This document shows positions 1 through 12,784 of a stretch of DNA of 64,000 nt, piece after piece. The position numbers and the translations under genes are program-made. Location: the NCBI GenBank assembly GCA_037903475.1, contig JBAJFG010000479.1:3148501-3212500 (forward strand), given 5' to 3'. Position 1 is the stretch's first letter, and each line of letters begins with the position of its first letter. The DNA comes from Ancylostoma caninum. Lineage: Eukaryota; Nematoda; Chromadorea; Rhabditida; Ancylostomatidae. A model generated the notes under the pieces. That model worked only from the letters and a program-made list of their open reading frames with translations, did no database searches and had not been told where the DNA came from.

Positions 1-131
1 ACTTCAACAGGAGAAATGGAGATGCCAGCCATCGGTACCTCATACACAGTGCTAGCTTCAGAAGATGAAATGAAATTAGCACTAGCTCTTGCAAATGCAG
101 AGATGCTTACAATTAAAGAGCAAAAGATACA
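1..131 (+). CDS. 3' part of an unidentified exon (truncated at window start)
   Basis: From base 1 the plus strand is open for 43 codons (reading TSTGEMEMPAIG... to ...LTIKEQKIQ) and meets a good donor, CAG|GTAATA, at 131/132. Read through, the frame would stop six codons later. The peptide is Glu/Met/Ala-rich and I do not recognise a family. No partner exon could be found with confidence downstream, so it may be the last part of a gene starting outside the window, or a fragment in repetitive DNA. Low confidence. Confidence 0.3.
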
Positions 132-1365
132 GGTAATAAAACCACAAAAGTAGAACGATAAATACGGCAATGAAGAGGTCTTGCGGTCAATGCGGAAGTT
201 TCACGAGGAGAAAATTGCTGAGAGATACCAGAGAAAAAAAATATTGCGGGAAAGTGAGTGGTTCTCAGTGAGGAAGCCGAGAAAAGCAAATATTAGACAC
301 AACTATCGTCGCTTTTGAAACTGACTGCCAGAACTGTTTCGAAACACGAAGCTATGCAACTTAACATGATGACAAAATGAGAAGCGGCTCCTTTTCTACT
401 CATTTCGAAATTTCAAAAGCGTAAACCGCAAGCAAACATGAGATAAGAAAACGATGATAAGACAAAGACAACCGCAGCATAATCTGTTCTATGCAACAAA
501 AGGATGGCAATGGGATTATTTGTGTCCTTCATGCAAGGTAACTGGAAACAAGAGTAAACGTGGAGGTAAACCTCGAAATAACGACGCTAGATCCAAAAGA
601 TGAAACATTTTCAAAGACCGAAACAGGTTTATCTCAAGATTCGTAAAAAAGACTGCTTGTAACAATAACAAGAATTCTTGAACAAAGTGGAATCAACATC
701 TTCACTGATGGAAACAACAATGCCACTTTTTACTGGCAAAATTATAACAAGGATAAAACTTGCAGCGATGATTTGTAACACATACGCGAAACAGATGCTA
801 CTGGTGTCGAGATGACCTCAATGTGTGCAGGCGTGAAACTAACAGAGACTAATAAAAAGACAACTAGGTCAACAACGCTAAGCGCAGAGCGCCTCATTAA
901 AAAGCTGAGACAGGTGAAATTCATGCTACATCGCTCCAAAAAAAAAACGAAAATCGTAAAAATGTGAACCTGTGCCAAGAGCATTATGGATTGCCGAGTT
1001 CGCAAGCCAACATCACAATACCAACTTCATCAAAAAAAAGTTATATAAACGCAGTATTCCCAAAAATCTGCGTAACTGTCAACAACAAAGATTGTCTTCA
1101 CTCGTTAGGGCTACAATTTTACAAAATTTTTTTACTACCAATGCAAATTGAGCAAAAAAAAACCAACAAACGCACCAACTTAGTGTTCAAGTGCTTAGAG
1201 TCGAATGCGCCTCCGTAACTTCAGGAAAACTAGCATTAAAATGTTGATCTAGTGAGCATCTCGCACAAATACACTTGAAAAGGACTACTGTCAATAGTGC
1301 GATAGCAAAGTTATTCATCAATACCCGATAACACGCATAAAAACGGAGCAAAGAGAAAAAAGTAA
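132..1365. other. Intergenic stretch with one copy of a dispersed repeat
   Basis: No convincing gene. At about 200-330 there is a diverged copy of a repeat also present near 10.63 kb and 63.38 kb, ending in a shared AACTATCGTCG-TTTTGA block. Around 478-537 a short open stretch ends in a CxxC pair followed by a GTAACT donor, which is too little to call an exon. The rest is A-rich on the plus strand. Confidence 0.5.
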
Positions 1366-3954
1366 CTAGTACTCGTTCAGCCAATGAATGGACTGACGCA
1401 CTTTGTCACTTTTCCTCGCAGCAGCTATCTTCCTCACTTGCGCCCAGATTTTAGTCATTCGTGGAACAAAGTCCTCAACTAGAAACGCGTTGGACAGGTT
1501 GGCCGTTGCTCTCCCAAGCAACGTTAAAATCGACACAGTGGGTGGCAGGAACGTTCCTGCTTTATCCTCGGACAAGCTTGTGGCTGAAATATCAAATGGT
1601 CAAGAATCATTGAAGTACATCGTATTTTCCATCTCACCAACGGGAAAGTGATGATGAAAGCATCTTTTACGGTATGAAAACGCCATTCTTCCAACTTCGT
1701 GTTCAAACATTTTTCCGAAGGATAACCTCATTTCGTCGAGAGCTCAGTTGTAGTCAAATATTAGGCTGGTGCAGATGTTTTGCCGAAGACTGATGAACAA
1801 CTTTGTATTTCGCAACAACGTCGATAAACAGTTTCGTCCCTAATAGATTATAACCTCCGCAAACACCTTCAGCTGCAAGCTTCACCTGTAGAATGAGTAG
1901 CTGCTCGATGTCCTGCATCAAAAACGCAGAGGACTGTGAAGCTTCAAATACAGCCTTTTCAATTTAAAAAAACCGACAGAAAAAACTGTAGGATAGGGTT
2001 AAGGTCAAGCAGCAAAATATTATTGTATCACACTGAATCTTAATCGGACTTTTACAAACATCTCTAGAACCTAGAGCAAGGCTAAGAGCTCATACTTTCG
2101 CAAAAAATCGCGCATGCATGCAAAACCTTCTATTACAGAACACTTCAACTGATTTCGAGTGACATTATTTCCCATCGGTCAGTTTAGAACCGTAAGGTGA
2201 GGATTTAGCTCCATTCGATTGTTTAACAAAAATTGAGCATGCAATTAGAAGAGGAAGACGGAAAGCGGCACCATGAATTTCAACAATGCGAGGTACAAAT
2301 TCTACGAGGTGTTTTTTTTTTCGAATTGCTGAATTAAATGTGGATGGACGTCGCGTTTTAGCCTCCCTACGACAAAGCAAAAAAAAACGCACCAAGAATA
2401 GGAGCACATGCTTCGCATACACCGAGCAATGATTCTGGAAGCTCCAGTGGTGAAACAGTTGCAGTCGCAGACGGCGAAATCACAGGGAAGTCGAATGGAT
2501 TAGTCTGAAGGGAAAAAAGGATCCAGCAAAGCACAAGAGGGCAGGAATGAATTAAAAGGAAAACCTGACAGGCGGACTACTACTTCATGAATTGAACAAA
2601 ACATTGGCAGAAATATTACCTTTGAAAAAATCTTTACAAGATTGACACTGGATGATAACTTCCCAGTGGTGAAATCCAGTTCAACCTCCTCACAAAACTT
2701 CTTCCGAGTCGACCTGTCTACAGTGTAAGCCTAAAAACAATAAGTAACTTCTACATATGGAACTTTGTAAAGAGAACTAAAAATTATGTAAGCATCTGCA
2801 GACGATTACCTTGAGAAAAGAGTCAACAGTTTCCAAGAACCTTGGCGAATTCCACCCTGGTTTACGAGAACTGCTCAGAAACTTCACGAAGGAATTGAAC
2901 AAATCCACGTTGCTACTACATAGGTCCGGATAGTTGCTCAATAACATCGCAATGATAGACAATGAAAAGTTTCGAACACTGAAATATAAAGGCAGATGGA
3001 ATGAGCAACCGTTTCCTCACTCAGTGAGGGATAGAAACCTCAACAACTGTTTTATTGGAAGACTAATCTACGATTCAAATATATTACACAAAGAAAACGA
3101 ACAAGGCTGTACTAATGTAGAGATCTCAATGCTAGAAGAACTCACCCTGCTTCATTATGGGTTAAAGCATGTAGAAGATGTGCCACAAACAGGGTAAAAT
3201 GAGCCGACATCGCGTGTGACGAAACAGAACAGATGACACGCAGGAGAGAACGTAGTTGGCCGTTCAATGCTGGGTCGTGCCCCTAAGAATCCATTCGTAA
3301 AAATCTTTGAAAAAAAACGGTCACAATGCAGAGCGATATTCGCTCTTTACTGCTTCACTTTACTCTCTTCGCCCGTTCTCTTCCGGACTTGAATTCAAAA
3401 CACAGTTAAAAAGTGACAGAAGTCATTTTGTAAAAAGCAAACCAACGCAGTCAGAAACAAGACGAGCTATAGCCGGAATTAAGGTGCGCAAGTGTGTTTC
3501 GATCAGATCGGGACGAGAAGTCAATAACTGCTTCGTACCTAGTAAAGCATCTCTTCGAACACTCTGAAAAAGGGTAAAGCTAAGAACCACAAGATTGAAT
3601 AGAAAGCACAATAAGAATTCATCAAAAGGTTAAAAAAAAGGAAATAGAAGAAAACATGTCTCACCTTATTGAAATGGCCAAGCTGCCTGCACAACTCCTC
3701 TAAAGAAAGACCACGGAAGGAAAGTGGCTTCTCAGAAGATTCAGACTTTTCTTGAAGCTGGGATATCAATACGACTTTCTTAGCTGAAAAGAAGATTATA
3801 AAACTATTAAGGCCTCGAACTCATAAAACAACTATGAAAATAATGTACCTGTTATGGTCGTGTCAGTAGTGGTCGTCTTCCTGAGTTTCTTGCCAACTTT
3901 CAACTTCACTTTTTTAAAGTCAGCATTCTTCTTCGCTTTCTTTTTTGTTACCAT
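1366..3954 (-). CDS. TEX10: TEX10/IPI1-family pre-rRNA processing protein
   Basis: Family role: TEX10 (yeast Ipi1) belongs to the nucleolar/nucleoplasmic Rix1 (PELP1-TEX10-WDR18) complex that acts in ITS2 processing and late 60S maturation. Seen: ATG at 3954 opens a basic N-terminus (MVTKKKAKKNADFKK, then KVKLKVGKK) typical of the family. Exon 3 carries the ALLG-x-K-x-LL-x5-P-x-L-I-x-x-HL block of its HEAT-like N-terminal domain. Exons in frame are 3954-3849, 3783-3665, 3563-3447, 3282-3146, 2978-2810, 2730-2620 and 2504 onward, then blocks near 1954-1754, ~1735-1638 and 1595-1366 (stop TAG). The exon starting at 2504 runs into a stop at a run of nine A (plus strand, about 2382-2391). The frame is open again after it, so either a one-base error or a real lesion lies there. 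The C-terminal half is less certain. The gene is transcribed in the same direction as the NuSAP gene upstream of it. Confidence 0.8.
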
Positions 3955-5578
3955 TTGAGCCTACAGATATAGCGGTCGCTTATAGGCACCGGAAAAGGAT
4001 GAGATGTTGCCGATAACTCAAAGAATCGGCGATGAATATGTCCTATTTGAAAAAAAAAAGTTCAGGAAATTCCATTTTAAAGGTTCGTTTTATTGGAGCG
4101 CGGCAGACGAGACCGCCATATTCCTCATCCTCTCCTTCATTCCATTGAATAATTGTTTATCACGTGGCATTATTTACGACTGGTTTTGCTATTCCTCGCG
4201 GCCAGTGATTGTAATCTATTCCTGGAACTCAGTATGGCTCTTGTCGCAATGGAAAAACAGTGTTAAGAATGGACGTGAAAGCAAGTAATGATATATTCGG
4301 GCCCATTGAAATGTGACTCATAACCACTACGTGCTATTGCGTTGTTGTCCTAAATCCCAAAATCCTCATTCATTTTAGCCCTGTACCAAATGAAGTTTTC
4401 GATACTTCTTACAGGGTAGGCTAGCATGCGTATCGTGCTAAACGGGCGTGGCAACCTTTACATGGGGTACAGTGTGTTTTTCCGCGAGTAGACATCGCGC
4501 GCGATCTGATCCATTCCAACAGATCAAATTCTCAGTCGAAAGACCACGTGCGAGCGGAGGTTCCAGCAATTCGCACGTAGCCTTCTAACCATGGGTACTT
4601 ACACCCGTGTGTTTGGGATTGCCTATCCTTCCAATAATGCATTCACGCCATCACTAGCTGGGTAACATCACTCACACGTAATTGCAAGAAACTAAATTGC
4701 TAATTAAAAACGAGACCCTTATGGCGCGAGCTTCTGCATTTCGCTAAGCCGTTAGATGCCCGAATGGTTAAGGCTACAGATTTGTAGGCGGGCCTCGAGG
4801 TTCGGGGAGAACATTCAAAAACTCGAACCCGCACCTATGAGACTGATAATTTGAGTTATGAAGGTAAATTATTCACATGGTATTCTGGATCTCTGGACAG
4901 CACCTAATAGATTTAAAATATAATCTGTACATAACATTATATGAGACAAATAACATTATGATGGACACGCTTGTTAACTATATAGGTCTTCTTTTAGAAT
5001 AAAGAATAAGAATAACAGCTCGATTCCATACTATTCCTTAACCAGTGTAGTGCAAACGCTATTCCGGACACTTAAATCTTGACGAAGCTTGGTTGACTTG
5101 GTCCAGTTACTTCAATATTTTCCACTTGTTTGGTGGAATACAAGTACAATGTCGCATTGACACATACTACGTTTCCAATTTGCATTTATGTATTTTTACA
5201 AATTTTATTTCAGTAATATGTGATAATCTACACTAGTTTCATAAACGGAGATACGTTAGTAAAATAGCACTGATAAGTGAGCCAGATATGTGAAAGCATC
5301 TTGTTACGTAGTTGTCTTTAGCTCTTTACGCGTTGCTAGAGTAAGTAGTGTACGGATAGGAACGCTGTTGGTAAGTACTGGGAAGCCAAACTGAGCAAGT
5401 GTATGTACAATATACGCAAAAGAAGAAAATTCAAATATTAAGTTTTCTTTTAACGTCCAGAATATCGTCTCGGCGAGATTTGCGGGTTATTTCCACACGT
5501 GAAGATGTTCTGAAACAACACTTCTTTATTATTGTTGTGTACGAGCAGTTATTGCTACAAGGTGAAGTATTAAGTAGT
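3955..5578. other. Intergenic region between two minus-strand genes, with a tRNA-like fragment
   Basis: Between the NuSAP stop (5579) and the TEX10 start (3954) I see no coding exon. At about 4753-4812 there is a stretch resembling a Ser/Leu-type tRNA: an A-box-like GCCCGAATGGTTAAGG and a B-box-like GGTTCGGGGA. The arms do not fold into an intact tRNA, so it is at best a pseudogene or a tRNA-derived SINE head. The rest is AT-rich. Confidence 0.4.
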
Positions 5579-8500
5579 TTACCACCTGCTCCTCGCTTTT
5601 ATCAGTCCGTTAGCGACGGCAAGTTCAAATTCGCGGTCAGATAGCTTTGTGGTGTCCACAAATGCACCAAGAGCTCCACGGCGAGGAGTGTACATTACTT
5701 TCTGCCGAGCTGAGAAGCAAGAAATTCTCATAAAAAACTGAACAGATTGGTAGAACAAAAGGAATTACTTACTCTGAGCAGGGGTCATTCCTTTTGGAGT
5801 GGCCAATATGTTCAATTTAGGATTGTCGACCGGCATTGTCAACGCGAGAAAACTCTTTCCCTGCTTCTGCTTGGAGGTTGTCTTTGTTCTTGATTTAACG
5901 TCTCTCTAGAGAGGAAGCTTTTGAATGAGGTAAGAAAGTGCACGGTTAGAAATTGACTTGGAAGGAAAGCAGAAGACTCACCTCATCACGCGTCTTAGAA
6001 GCTTTTAGTGAGAAGGACGTTGTCACTATGCCCGAGGCGCCCTGAAAAGCACAACCATGTCTCAAATATAGCTCACTGTAAAACTTCTTTCTGATTACAT
6101 TATCTTAACTTGAAACTTGAAAGAAGAATCCAGTATTTGACCGTGAATACTGTCTGCTTTGTCTGGTGTGAGAGTACGCTACAAGCTCAACCGTAAACTA
6201 GTTTGAGCCCTGCTTTCTAGTTATCTCTTGCATTGATCAACGAAGAAGAAAATAATACTTCAACTTTAGTACATGAACAGATTGTTGGTAAAGCAATAAG
6301 ATAACACAGAGCTGCTGTCATTCCAATACATAAATGATTTAAAATTCTTACCTTGTTCTGTTCTGGACGGAAATCTTCCACTTTTCCAAAGTTGAACGAT
6401 TGCTCAGTAACGGAGGTTTTCGCTTTCGACACATCAAACACGTACCTAATGTAAAGCTTCATGAGCTCTACACAAAAATTTAGTTCTGCTGCACTCACTC
6501 AGTCTTTTTTGCAGACTCAGCCTTTTTCGTAGCAGATGTCCCAGTGTTAGCATCACGAAGCGGTTTACGAACGGCTTTGGGGGTGGCTAGACGCTTAAAC
6601 AAATGTCATACATACACTATTTCTTCTAACGAAAAACAGCACTACCACAACAAAAGCTTCCATATAAATACCGGAAATCAAATTACCTTGGCTACATTAG
6701 GAACAGCCCTCATGTTTTCTTCATGCTTACGCGCTATTCTTTCTTGTTGATCACTTATCGATTCCATTTCTGCGAAAAGGCGTGCATGTTGACGCGCGAA
6801 ATGTGCTGTCGCTATAATTGCTACAATTTTTGAGAGAAAAACATAAGTATAAACATTAATGGGCTTAAGAAAAAGCAAGAAAAAAAGCAAATTATTTGCA
6901 CTTGCCGTTCCCTTTTTCTTTTTTCTTAATCGAACGTGAAGCGGATGGTAGACCTTCAAGAACATCCTTTTTCGATTTGGAACCAGTGATTCTCTTAGAT
7001 TTAACACTATTACTGGGTTGAGGTGTACTCGTGTTTGTTTTTACGACCAGATTGTTCGTGTTTTCTTCCATTGGGAATAGCACCTCCTGAAAAGAGACAA
7101 TTCACGTTGTAACTCTGCCCAAGAAACATGTACGCTAATTCTGATGCCTTGTGGTTTTTCATTTTGATCGTGAAACCAAGCCATAGTTATTTTAAACGAA
7201 ATGAATTAAACTGTACTCTTCGAGTAGTGCTCCTCGCAGCAGAAGAAATTGTTGGAGCTGCGAAACCACCGCGTGATCTGCTTCCCGATCGTGGAGTTGG
7301 CGTTTCCACACCAGGAGTTCTCACTTCATTTGGTGTCCTTGCAAGGTGATACACAGACGAGCTCACCGTCTCTGGTGATTTGCTGCAATCCTCAGACTTT
7401 ACGAAAAGCTCAGAAATGACATCTTCAGATAGAAAAGTTGCGTTACCCTTTCTGTTCAATGTGTTGAACATTTTCAACCACAGGGGTACCTTCCTCCGTC
7501 TCAGTGTGATCTGCAATAAATCGAACAAATTCAAATGATGAGTAAGACATAAGCTAACAGCTTTGCCCCACCTGAAGTGACCACGGGGGTATGGTGTTCT
7601 CCATCGCATTCGTCATCAGTGAGGAAATCTGGAACAAACTGTGAAGTTGCAGTCATAACTATGAGTTCTTCTGTTCCTTCAGTGATCGTAAAAGTTGTGT
7701 GTCTTTTTGTTAGCCGACTTAATAGTTTTTTTTTATTATTTTGCTCCTATGTCAGATGGCCAATTATCAGATCGAAAGAAAGAGTTCCAACCTGTATCCT
7801 GATGCACTGGGATATTTTCATTGTGGAGAGATTCTGAATATTTTACAGATTTGGATCCGTTTATCGTTAATCTATTAACTTTTGATTGTCTAGCCTCTTT
7901 CAAAATTCGGATTTTCTCCCCTAGACACACTCGACATCAATATGATTATAGTAGGACTCAAAAAGCGTAGAAACTACACGGCTACTAATTGTGATTCGAA
8001 AAGAGGCGGAGATTTCCCCTATTTCGTGTGAAAAGAAAAGTAAACTTTTGGAAAAACGACGAACAATTTATATACGGTAAAGGGTTTGCGAAGGTCAGAC
8101 AGAAAGAAACAGGGGCCTTGTGAGGCTTGAATGCGCAAAATGCTTACCGGGAGCAGGTATGGCCTTTGACTTGTGTTTAACTTCATCATCAGTAAGGAAA
8201 CCTATAACAGTTGACATCAATTCCGCAAAATAAATGCCAGCTCACAGACAATACATGCCTGACTGGTCAATAGCGCTAGATCGCCGTGACTTCCTCCTAG
8301 AACTTCGAGGTGTCTGAGTACGAGCTGTCTCATGAAGGCAAGCAACACCTATAATAAACCTCTGCTGACTTATAAAAGTGATTAAAATACTTCAACATAG
8401 AAATTATAGAAATTCTCGAATATGTGCGTAAAACTACTCCCAGGAGATGCTTGTTCTGATAATCTGAATGTACAAAATGTTCATTAGCATGGAATAATTT

Positions 8501-9657
8501 CACAGGAGGGAGGAAAATGGGGAACTAATTCTGAATGAGTAGTTGATTCGAGGCTCCAAGTTGCGCCCCTAACGTTGCACTATTTCCAGCTAAAGTCATG
8601 CAGAAATTATCACAATCTAAGGAGAAATTGGATTCACGCGGCACACTTTAATTGGTCGCAGGCGTCTCCTTGAAAGCCTAAGCCCAATCCTAAGCCTATG
8701 CATAAACCAATGCGAATGAATATGGATACTTCATTCACACTTCATTCTACAATCGTTTTCCCCTGTTCTGCTGTGAATAAACTGCTACCCTCAGCATAAT
8801 TTCAGCAAAGAACACTGCAGTTTTCATTGGAACCCACCATTGTCTCCCCTCGAACGTCGGTCCTTCGTCTGACGACTGCTTTTGCGGTGACTCGCATCGA
8901 CAAGTGGAGCCGTACACCTGCTCTCCGGAGTCACTGTAGAATTAGCTTGAGTTGTGTCTGTAACGTAAATTCAGAGAAAACATCGGAGAGAAAATTGCAA
9001 AGAGATGTAGGTTTTTGTTTCTTAGCACTAAGGCGCTTCTAGTTCTATTCGGAGACACCTGCATCATAAAAGCTAGAACATGATTCGTAGCGTTTTCAGC
9101 CAACAAAGGTAAGAGAGCTGAAGAGAATGCGTGGATTGAACAAACGTTAGCTTAAATCCGTACCTTCATCATCTTCCACATATTCGAAGGTTTCATTCAA
9201 TCTTGAATGGCTTCGACGTTTACCTCCCTTCTTCTTGGTAGGTTTTTCCTCCGTTACTTCCCTTGGAGTGAAGAACGCCTTCAAAACTAAGTTAGGGCGA
9301 AAAACTTTAGGCAACAATAGTCACTGAAATTTTGCAGGAACACCGAACCTCAGACGACTGTTGCTCTTCGGTCGTCACCGGGCTCACATTCACCTGGTCC
9401 CCAGTACTGTGTTGCTCACGTTCATATGTGATAATATACTGAAACCAGGCACGTTACCGACCTTGTAAGTGATGAAATGCTTGAAAAAAAAAACATTGAG
9501 CTATTGTCTGGGTTCAGCTCACCTCAGTAAGTCTTGCTAAAAGATCAGCCTTTCTGCCAGCGCATGAGAGTCGACGTCTGTGAAGTTCCTTTTGTAATTC
9601 CTTGACTTTCAGAGATGACAGCCGTTTTCCAGAAAGGAGGCTGACCTCCGGATCCAT
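5579..9657 (-). CDS. NUSAP1: NuSAP-type nucleolar and spindle-associated protein (SAP domain)
   Basis: Family role: NuSAP is a SAP-domain protein that binds and bundles mitotic microtubules near chromatin and helps spindle assembly. Seen: 17 exons join without a stop to give 599 residues: 9657-9523, 9438-9349, 9278-9164, 8957-8838, 8348-8259, 8201-8148, 7929-7792, 7628-7572, 7510-7447, 7382-7217, 7086-6954, 6811-6687, 6593-6499, 6445-6352, 6041-5982, 5905-5773, 5709-5579. Exon 1 encodes a SAP motif (LSSLKVKELQKELHRRRLS...GRKADLLARL). Exon 12 encodes HFARQHARLFAEMESI...ERIARKHEEN, closely matching the conserved vertebrate NuSAP block (H-x-x-x-F-x-x-MESI-x-x-x-x-ER-x-x-KH-x-EE). The C-terminus is basic with TPRR/TPKG motifs. 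Exons 6 and 8 both start with FLTDDE. The intron after exon 5 appears to be GC-AG. The SAP motif and exon 12 carry the assignment; the middle is low-complexity. Confidence 0.85.
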
Positions 9658-11219
9658 TTCTAAAACTATCTCTAGCTTTAACTAGTATGATTCTATCTGA
9701 AACCACTTAGAAAATGTTCGTTAACTATTTTACTTACCTGCACCCAACAAGAAACGACGCCAATTTTAAATTTTACCATGCTCGCGCCAACTGGGAATTG
9801 CAGCGCGGACAACTCGTCCTAACCACCGCCGATGCTACCGCATTGCGACATGGTACATTTATTGGAGTTTTTATCGTGTTTGGCACTGTTTCACGTCTCG
9901 AAATGAGTTCTAGGTCCTTCAAGACCGCAAACGAGAGCCCGGCAAAGTCTCAAACACGAAGATCTGGACGGGTGCTGCCTTTATGGCGCTTCTGTTCATG
10001 GTAGTACTTCTCATTCCTCAGATTACTTCGGGGATCACGCTGCACATATATACCTTCGTCCACATGTCCGCTGATTTCGTATGGTATAAGAGCGAGCGGA
10101 GATACAAGAGATTCCTGTCTTCGAGACCCACTCGCACGCGCTACACCCCATAGTGCAACGCGGTACTCTGACTGACTGCGTCTCGAGAGATTTCAAAGAC
10201 ATCGCCGTTCTCTTTGCCGTTCGAATCCTCTCTTTTCCTGTTCTAACCTGTCCAGACAGGTGGTAACGATCACAAACGCTGCCAGTACAAACTGTCAAAC
10301 TACGAGCACTCAAAGATAGAGAACCTGCAGCAAAGCCAGAAGATCGACTGCTCTTGAACAGCTATTAAGCAATAAATGTTCCATACCATCCCGGTTGTCT
10401 TATCCATCCAAATTTACCGACTCCGATAACATAAACAAAAACATGACTCATTGGCGAACTTCTTCGGACGAACCACATTTAGGGAACGAAGAAGACAAAC
10501 ATTGAGGGATTCCCATTTCGAAGTCCTATGGTCCAAACCTGGCCGCAAGCATTCTCCCATCTACTTTATAGCGCCCTGATTGTCTGATCTTCCTCACATT
10601 CATTTGTTATAGTGTGTTTCGCCGGGGAATATAATCGTGAAGATATTAGAGAAAGAGAAAACGCGAGAAACAGTGTCGTATTCGGTGAGGCAGGCGAGAA
10701 ATGCAGATCAGTGGCACGGATACTCAACTATCGTCGTTTTTGAGACGGACTATGTACATATATCACTATTTCATTCTAAGTCGATACGACACTGATACAG
10801 ATCTAGACCGCTGGAGTCTTCTACACTGGTATAATCCTTTGCTACCTAATATTTGATGTGGAGGAGCCTCTTCTGTATCAGTTTTTTGAGCACTGATAAG
10901 TTACAATGCAAGTCTGAAGCGCAACCTCTTCATCAAGCCGTATTCAGTGTCCTTACCGTGTTATCTGAACGAGTTGTCGTAACCCCGGAGCCTAATCTGT
11001 AATTGCGTCCGGTGATTCTAAAATCACGTCATTTGAATTGCACTTTCGTCGATGAAGCATCGTGGCGGTTTTTATCCTGTTTTCAGTTGAAAGTCTTGAT
11101 TTTTTTGATTACCATGTATGTATGCTCAGCTTATATTGGATTGTGCGTATTGATCTCAATTTTTAACCAATGAGATTTGCTCACAACTGAGTACTGCCCA
11201 TAACATTATTTTGTTCTAG
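9658..11219. promoter_or_regulatory. Shared 5' region between divergent NuSAP-type and BUD31 genes
   Basis: The 1.56 kb between the two start codons must hold both promoters. No TATA box or other clear motif stands out. A copy of the AACTATCGTCGTTTTTGA repeat family occupies about 10617-10760. The plus strand ends in TTTTGTTCTAG directly before the BUD31 ATG, a plausible trans-splice acceptor with no leader left between it and the start codon. Confidence 0.45.
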
Positions 11220-12604
11220 ATGTCGCTAACTACAAAACTACGACGTACTCGAAAGCAGCCTCCAGAAGGCTGGGATCTCATCGAACCAACTTTAGAGGAA
11301 TTTGAAGCTAAAATGCGTGAGGCTGAGACAGATCCACATGAGGGAAAAAGAAGGACAGAAACGTTATGGCCCATCTTCAGGTCTGTGCAAGTATTCGTTT
11401 TGAATTCGACTTTATACAGTGGATTTGATTAGTTTATAGTAGTCGATAAGCGATTTTTGATAAGCGACTGTCACTACAAGGTATTCCCTTTTCTTCGATA
11501 TCAAACATGCTTTAAAGTTCACAATCATATCAGTTCTTAAATCTTTGAATTCTTCATAGATCATAGCCCTGAAAATCGCCGATTACTACTCATTTAAAAG
11601 TGCAGGCCGTATCTTTAAAATACAGGGATAAACTCCAACTGTTCGAATTCTTCCTCACATTTCTACTGCTTCTGTTGGTACTCTTTTGTTTAGAGCTCGC
11701 ATAGCTCTCTTGGTGCTACTAATTTCGACGAGTTCCGTTTTTTTTTTTTTTTTTGATTTTCAATGTAACCTCATCGACTAGTGAGTGCAATACGAGAATA
11801 AACGTGAGATATGACTTCAAAAATCTGTGATTCAGTTTCTCTTGACCTCGACGGGCCCATGATGTTTAATGACCAAATTTTATTCCTTGATCTACATCGA
11901 AACGAAATTAGCTTGAATTGACCCTTCCGCTGATTTAAAAGGTGATGAGTTCTTGTAACAAATCCTATATAATAAGTCTGATTCGGTAAGGAAATTTGCA
12001 TTTTACTATCTCTGGGTCTTCCCTCCAATCCCTGAATTCCATATTGATAGCGTGAAATTTTGTTTTCTCCTTGTTTCTTTGCGAAAAACTGGTAAGAATG
12101 TGAGAGAAGATCCGAGCAATAGTAGGGCGCGAACACTCCATTAGCTTGCTCCCGCATAGAGTTTTATCTGCATTTCTAGAGGTGATTCTTCATGACATTT
12201 TGTTTTTTTTTTTTAGAATCCACCACCAACGAACCAGATACATCTATGATCTCTATTATAAGCGTGAGGCTATTTCGCGAGAGCTGTATGAATTCTGCTT
12301 GGCAACGAAGATCGCAGACGCTCAACTCATTGCGAAGTGGAAGAAGCAGGGATATGAGAATTTATGCTGTTTGAGGTACTGCTTCAGACCTCCCTTCTTT
12401 ATTTTCTGTTCTTTTTCAGCTCGATATTTCCAGCGAATGTCGTCTTTGTTGCAGCAGTTTTCAAATGTCTGCATGTTTAGGTGCGTACAAACAAGGGACA
12501 CCAACTTCGGTACGAATTGTATATGTCGCGTTCCGAAGAGTAAACTCGATGCAGACAGAGTAATCGAATGTGTACACTGTGGTTGTCGTGGTTGTTCTGG
12601 ATGA
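11220..12604 (+). CDS. BUD31: BUD31 / G10 spliceosome protein
   Basis: BUD31 (G10) is a small, extremely conserved zinc-binding component of the activated spliceosome. Three exons (11220-11380, 12217-12375, 12481-12604) join to 147 residues, against 144 in human. The diagnostic blocks are all present: [87 protein letters not shown], and the terminal [12 protein letters not shown]. Zinc-ligand cysteines in CCLRC, NCICRVP and the C-terminal CxxCGCRGC tail are intact. Both introns split Arg codons at AG|. The start follows an apparent trans-splice acceptor. The SMYD4-like gene begins about 180 bp after the stop on the same strand, suggesting co-transcription. Very secure. Confidence 0.97.
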
Positions 12605-12784
12605 GTGGGAAATATTTATTCATTTCGAAAATTGTGGACTGTTTGATGTTGTCCTTGTATAAATCTTTACGATAACGTCGTTACTGTGTCACATTAGAAG
12701 CTCTTGCCTGCTTGCATTTCTCAGGACATTTTTTTTTCTTTGTACAGTTTTGTAGTTCAGATAATTTGTAGGGGTGGTCTTGTA

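Noticed and set aside
4753..4815. tRNA gene
   Set aside because: A-box and B-box-like words are present, but no acceptor stem or anticodon arm pairs. It is kept only as a tRNA-like fragment.
7187..7609. Single 140-residue minus-strand ORF
   Set aside because: The correct NuSAP-type exons here use another frame for part of it, with a 64 bp intron between 7447 and 7382. The long ORF reads through the intron.
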